Source of the DNA: Desulfobacteraceae bacterium
GTDB taxonomy: Bacteria; Desulfobacterota; Desulfobacteria; Desulfobacterales; JACKCP01
DNA: 64,000 bases
Reading direction: 5' to 3'
Assembly: GCA_020633955.1 (NCBI GenBank)
Contig: JACKCP010000002.1
Coordinates: forward strand, 186,001-250,000
Shown here: in pieces, positions 61,698 through 64,000 of the stretch
Layout: the number at the start of each line of letters is the position of its first letter
Position numbering within the stretch: position 1 is the stretch's first letter
The notes under the pieces: generated by a model
The model's input: only the letters and a program-made list of their open reading frames with translations
What the model was told of the DNA's origin: nothing
Database searches by the model: none
Made by a program: the position numbers and the translations under genes

Positions 61698-62783
61698 TCA
61701 GGGAACAGTTTCAACAGCAAGGCAGTAAAAAGAATCAACATCAGAGGAATAAAGAAGCTCTGCAAGCCTGTGAGCAAGATATGCTCCTTCTCCTTGTGCA
61801 AGAGAGCACCCTGCCTTTCTGAAATTTATGCAGTCAACGGGATTTTTTGAATAAACTGCAATATAATAATCTAAAACTGCATGGCCTTTTTCCAACAGAC
61901 CTGCCTCAAAAATATCTTCAGAGGAAGTGTCCGGATAAAAAATACTTCCCCCTTTAACTTCCAGGTTTTCTGCTAAAACACTTATCCTCCCATCTGAATA
62001 AAGATTAAAAACAGAAACAAAACCTGAATTTTCTTTTGTACTTATCAAAAATCTGAACTGCTTTTCATTTTGCATCCTGTTTGAAATTTTATTCAGATTT
62101 TTATCCAGAAGACTTAATTTAACAAGTCCGTCTCCATTATTTTTTAAATTTAAAACATTAAAAATTTCTGGTACATAAACAAAATCAGCACCTGAACTTA
62201 AAATCCATGAGTTATTTTTTCTTTCAAGATTTAAAAAAACTTCTTTAGTACCTTTGCCGCCTGAATTTACAAATATTTTTTCAATCTGTTTTGCAGCATG
62301 TGATGAAATAATGGAGGGATTGCCGGTAAATTTTATATTTTTGGGAATAATATCAAAATCTTTTTCAAATCTATTTTTAATTTTTTCAGCAAGAATCATA
62401 TAAAAAGGCCTTGAATCAACTTCATAGGCTGTAAAATAAAAATTGTTTTTAATTTCCGATTTCAAAAGCCTTGCATTATTGATTTTATGCTGTGAACCAA
62501 GTTTTATCTGCTGCTTTGCATAGGATGCAATCTCTGTTCCCTGACGTTTTTTAATAATATCTATTTCTTCTTCAACCATTACATTTATCTGGGAGGAAAT
62601 TTTTGCAAAGGCTTCTGCCTGTGCTTCTTTAAATGTAAGCCCTGCTCCTGTGCCTCTTATTATAAAATCAGATGAAACAATTTTAAAATACCATTGGGGA
62701 AAATCAATTCTGGAAGTATTTTCTTTTGATGAACATGAAAACATGAAAAAAAGACAAAATATAAGAACAGATAAATGTTTCAT
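61698..62783 (-). CDS. Lipoprotein with LPP20-like and DUF4384-like regions
   Basis: A 361-aa lipoprotein. The signal and lipobox are in LFFMFSCSSKE (Cys17). An LPP20-type region follows (GTGAGLTFKEAQAEAFAKIS, residues 44-63). The C-terminal half resembles DUF4384 (VSVFNLYSDGRISVLAEN, about residue 254). Such proteins are often found near TPR/caspase-type or curli-like envelope genes. Function unknown. It lies downstream of the M48/TPR gene on the same strand, though a repeat remnant lies between them. Confidence 0.75.
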   Translation of the reverse strand: MKHLSVLIFCLFFMFSCSSKENTSRIDFPQWYFKIVSSDFIIRGTGAGLTFKEAQAEAFAKISSQINVMVEEEIDIIKKRQGTEIASYAKQQIKLGSQHKINNARLLKSEIKNNFYFTAYEVDSRPFYMILAEKIKNRFEKDFDIIPKNIKFTGNPSIISSHAAKQIEKIFVNSGGKGTKEVFLNLERKNNSWILSSGADFVYVPEIFNVLNLKNNGDGLVKLSLLDKNLNKISNRMQNEKQFRFLISTKENSGFVSVFNLYSDGRISVLAENLEVKGGSIFYPDTSSEDIFEAGLLEKGHAVLDYYIAVYSKNPVDCINFRKAGCSLAQGEGAYLAHRLAELLYSSDVDSFYCLAVETVP

Positions 62784-62811
62784 ACAAATTTCCCGGTGTT
62801 CATAAGTATTG

Positions 62812-62901
62812 ATAAGTTTTTTTATATCCTGCCTTGGAGTAAAGCGGGAATGAGGCTCAAAAAGAATAGAGCAGCCTTTTTTCTTTAAACTGAAATATTA
62901 C
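62812..62901. repeat. Repeat A, partial copy 8
   Basis: Retains TATCCTGCCTTGGAG, GCGGGAATGAGGCTCA and AACTGAAATATTAC. It lies between the lipoprotein and M48 genes. Confidence 0.5.
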
Positions 62902-62955
62902 ATTTTCTAATAAGAAATATATTTTTTGTAAACAGTTAATCTGAAAATAAAAACC

Positions 62956-64000
62956 CTATTCAATTTCTTTTTTTTCATCATCTTCATCTTTTTCTTTATC
63001 AGGCTTTTTCTTTTTTTTACTGGTTTTATCCAGAAAATCATCAAGCATTTTCTGTGCTTCTTTTTTTTGATCATCCTTAAGAAGGGAAACAGCTTTTTTA
63101 TAATGGAAAAGAGTTAAATCTTTCTGATGTTTAAGTTCATTGAACTTCCCAAGGCTTAAATGAGCCAGCCCTTCATATCCGGCCTTTTCATTTGCTATCC
63201 CTTTGTAATACCAGAGATAATCAGTATCAGGATATTTTAAGACAAGAAGGTCAAAAAGCTCCTTTGCCTCAGTAAATTGACCTGTTCCAATAAATGATCT
63301 GCCGCAAAGCAGATCAAGTTCTAGAAAACCAACACCATGAGCCTTGATTGTATTGAACTTTTTCAATGCGCCTTCAAAGTCACCCTTTAAAAAAAGAGCA
63401 TTTCCATAGTCAAACAAGAGTTCAGAATCAAGTGCATTGAATTTTAGGGCAAGGGAAAAATACTTTTCTGACTTATCATAATCAGCCTCTTTCATTGAAA
63501 GAAGAGCAAGGCCATAATAGGCACCAGGTCTTTTTTCAGGATCTTTTTCCATTTCCTCAAACTTTTTTAGTGCAAATGTCTTGTCCTCGTAAAGAGCCGT
63601 AATCTTAATTTTTGCCTTGTTGAATCTGCTGAAAATATAGCCATCACCTAAGGTGCATTTCTCAACAAGAGCTCTGTTGTCATCTATATATGAAGAAATA
63701 TATTCAATTCTTTCTGTTGTACCGGGATGAGTTCTCAAATACACAGGTGCCTGATCCTCTGTATAAAATTCCTTTGCCCTGATTTTCCTTAAAATATCCA
63801 AAAGACCTTCCGGAGAATATCCTGCCTTTGTAAGAAAAATAAGACCTTTCTTATCGGCTTCCCTTTCATGTTCCCTGGAATATGAAAGCATTGCAGACTG
63901 ACCTGCTGCCTGGGTTCCTGCAATAACACCCATTACAGCATCGGGATCACCTCCGCTCATTCCAATTGCAATCCCAGCAGCTATTCCTGCAAGGGCAGCA
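62956..64000 (-). CDS. M48-family metallopeptidase with TPRs (partial, start outside window)
   Basis: The C-terminal part (at least 347 aa) of a BepA/YfgC-like M48 zinc peptidase with a TPR region. The zinc-ligand glutamate helix YSREHEREADKKGL is present, and the HEXXH motif must lie beyond the window end. TPR-like helices run from about residue 130 of the visible part to a lysine-rich tail. BepA-like proteins act in outer-membrane protein quality control in the periplasm. The frame is open through the right edge. Confidence 0.85.
   Translation of the reverse strand, partial: AALAGIAAGIAIGMSGGDPDAVMGVIAGTQAAGQSAMLSYSREHEREADKKGLIFLTKAGYSPEGLLDILRKIRAKEFYTEDQAPVYLRTHPGTTERIEYISSYIDDNRALVEKCTLGDGYIFSRFNKAKIKITALYEDKTFALKKFEEMEKDPEKRPGAYYGLALLSMKEADYDKSEKYFSLALKFNALDSELLFDYGNALFLKGDFEGALKKFNTIKAHGVGFLELDLLCGRSFIGTGQFTEAKELFDLLVLKYPDTDYLWYYKGIANEKAGYEGLAHLSLGKFNELKHQKDLTLFHYKKAVSLLKDDQKKEAQKMLDDFLDKTSKKKKKPDKEKDEDDEKKEIE

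Noticed and set aside
1..64000. CRISPR arrays, tRNA or rRNA genes, riboswitches
   Set aside because: No regularly spaced repeats, cloverleaf with CCA-type end, rRNA landmarks or known aptamer cores were recognised by eye. A covariance-model scan would be the decisive check.

Overview
The window is AT-rich chromosomal DNA (roughly one third G+C by eye). The gene content suggests an anaerobic, Gram-negative, Desulfobacterota-like (sulfate-reducer-type) bacterium. That taxonomic call is inference. It rests on tandem long (about 610 aa) DmdC-type acyl-CoA dehydrogenases, a Desulfovibrio-class hybrid cluster protein, an octahaem HAO-type cytochrome with a NapC-type partner, a small sirohaem/ferredoxin protein, a PPi-type phosphofructokinase, TRAP and BCCT carriers, and decayed AAA-ATPase-like/PD-(D/E)XK genes. 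No rRNA, tRNA, CRISPR array, integrase or intact insertion sequence was seen.

Layout. 1-7 kb: an LpxL-type acyltransferase, a DUF188 protein, a TRAP transporter (dctP, then dctQM) and a MoxR-ATPase/VWA pair. 7-16 kb: tatA, a TetR regulator, two paralogous acyl-CoA dehydrogenases flanking a DUF2520 protein, and a large M16C peptidase. 16-22 kb: housekeeping and membrane genes (DUF2062, rsmA, a PrmA-like methyltransferase, rhodanese, MauE/DoxX, an NSS-family carrier). 22-26.5 kb: pstSCAB without phoU, then a DsbA-family protein. 26.6-29.5 kb: a regulator/BCCT carrier/orphan substrate-binding-protein operon. 29.9-44 kb: a redox and nitrogen-oxide region with a cupin, arsC, a glutamine amidotransferase, a PAS-GGDEF protein, hcp, haoA-haoC and a sirohaem protein/RND efflux operon. 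Three near-identical FNR/HcpR-like palindromes precede the cupin, hcp and sirohaem genes and suggest one regulon.

44-56 kb: a BaiN/HI0933-type flavoprotein that appears to start with a rare ATT codon, a small lipoprotein, a radical SAM/SPASM protein, a GGDEF/phosphofructokinase pair, a nitroreductase, a PanP-type decarboxylase, and a GerMN protein overlapping an EF-G. 56-64 kb: a secreted caspase-like protein, then about 3 kb of decayed genes: a PD-(D/E)XK transposase-type fragment, a frameshifted formylglycine-generating-enzyme-fold (FGE) pseudogene, and a frameshifted AAA-ATPase-like gene. A DUF4384-type lipoprotein and a truncated M48 peptidase with TPRs follow.

The most unusual signals are three. 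The FGE pseudogene has an undamaged 3' end of about 65% G+C that looks like the variable region of a diversity-generating retroelement. The flavoprotein gene is intact but has no ATG, GTG or TTG start. At least three families of intergenic imperfect-palindrome repeats are scattered through the window, mostly at gene 3' ends.
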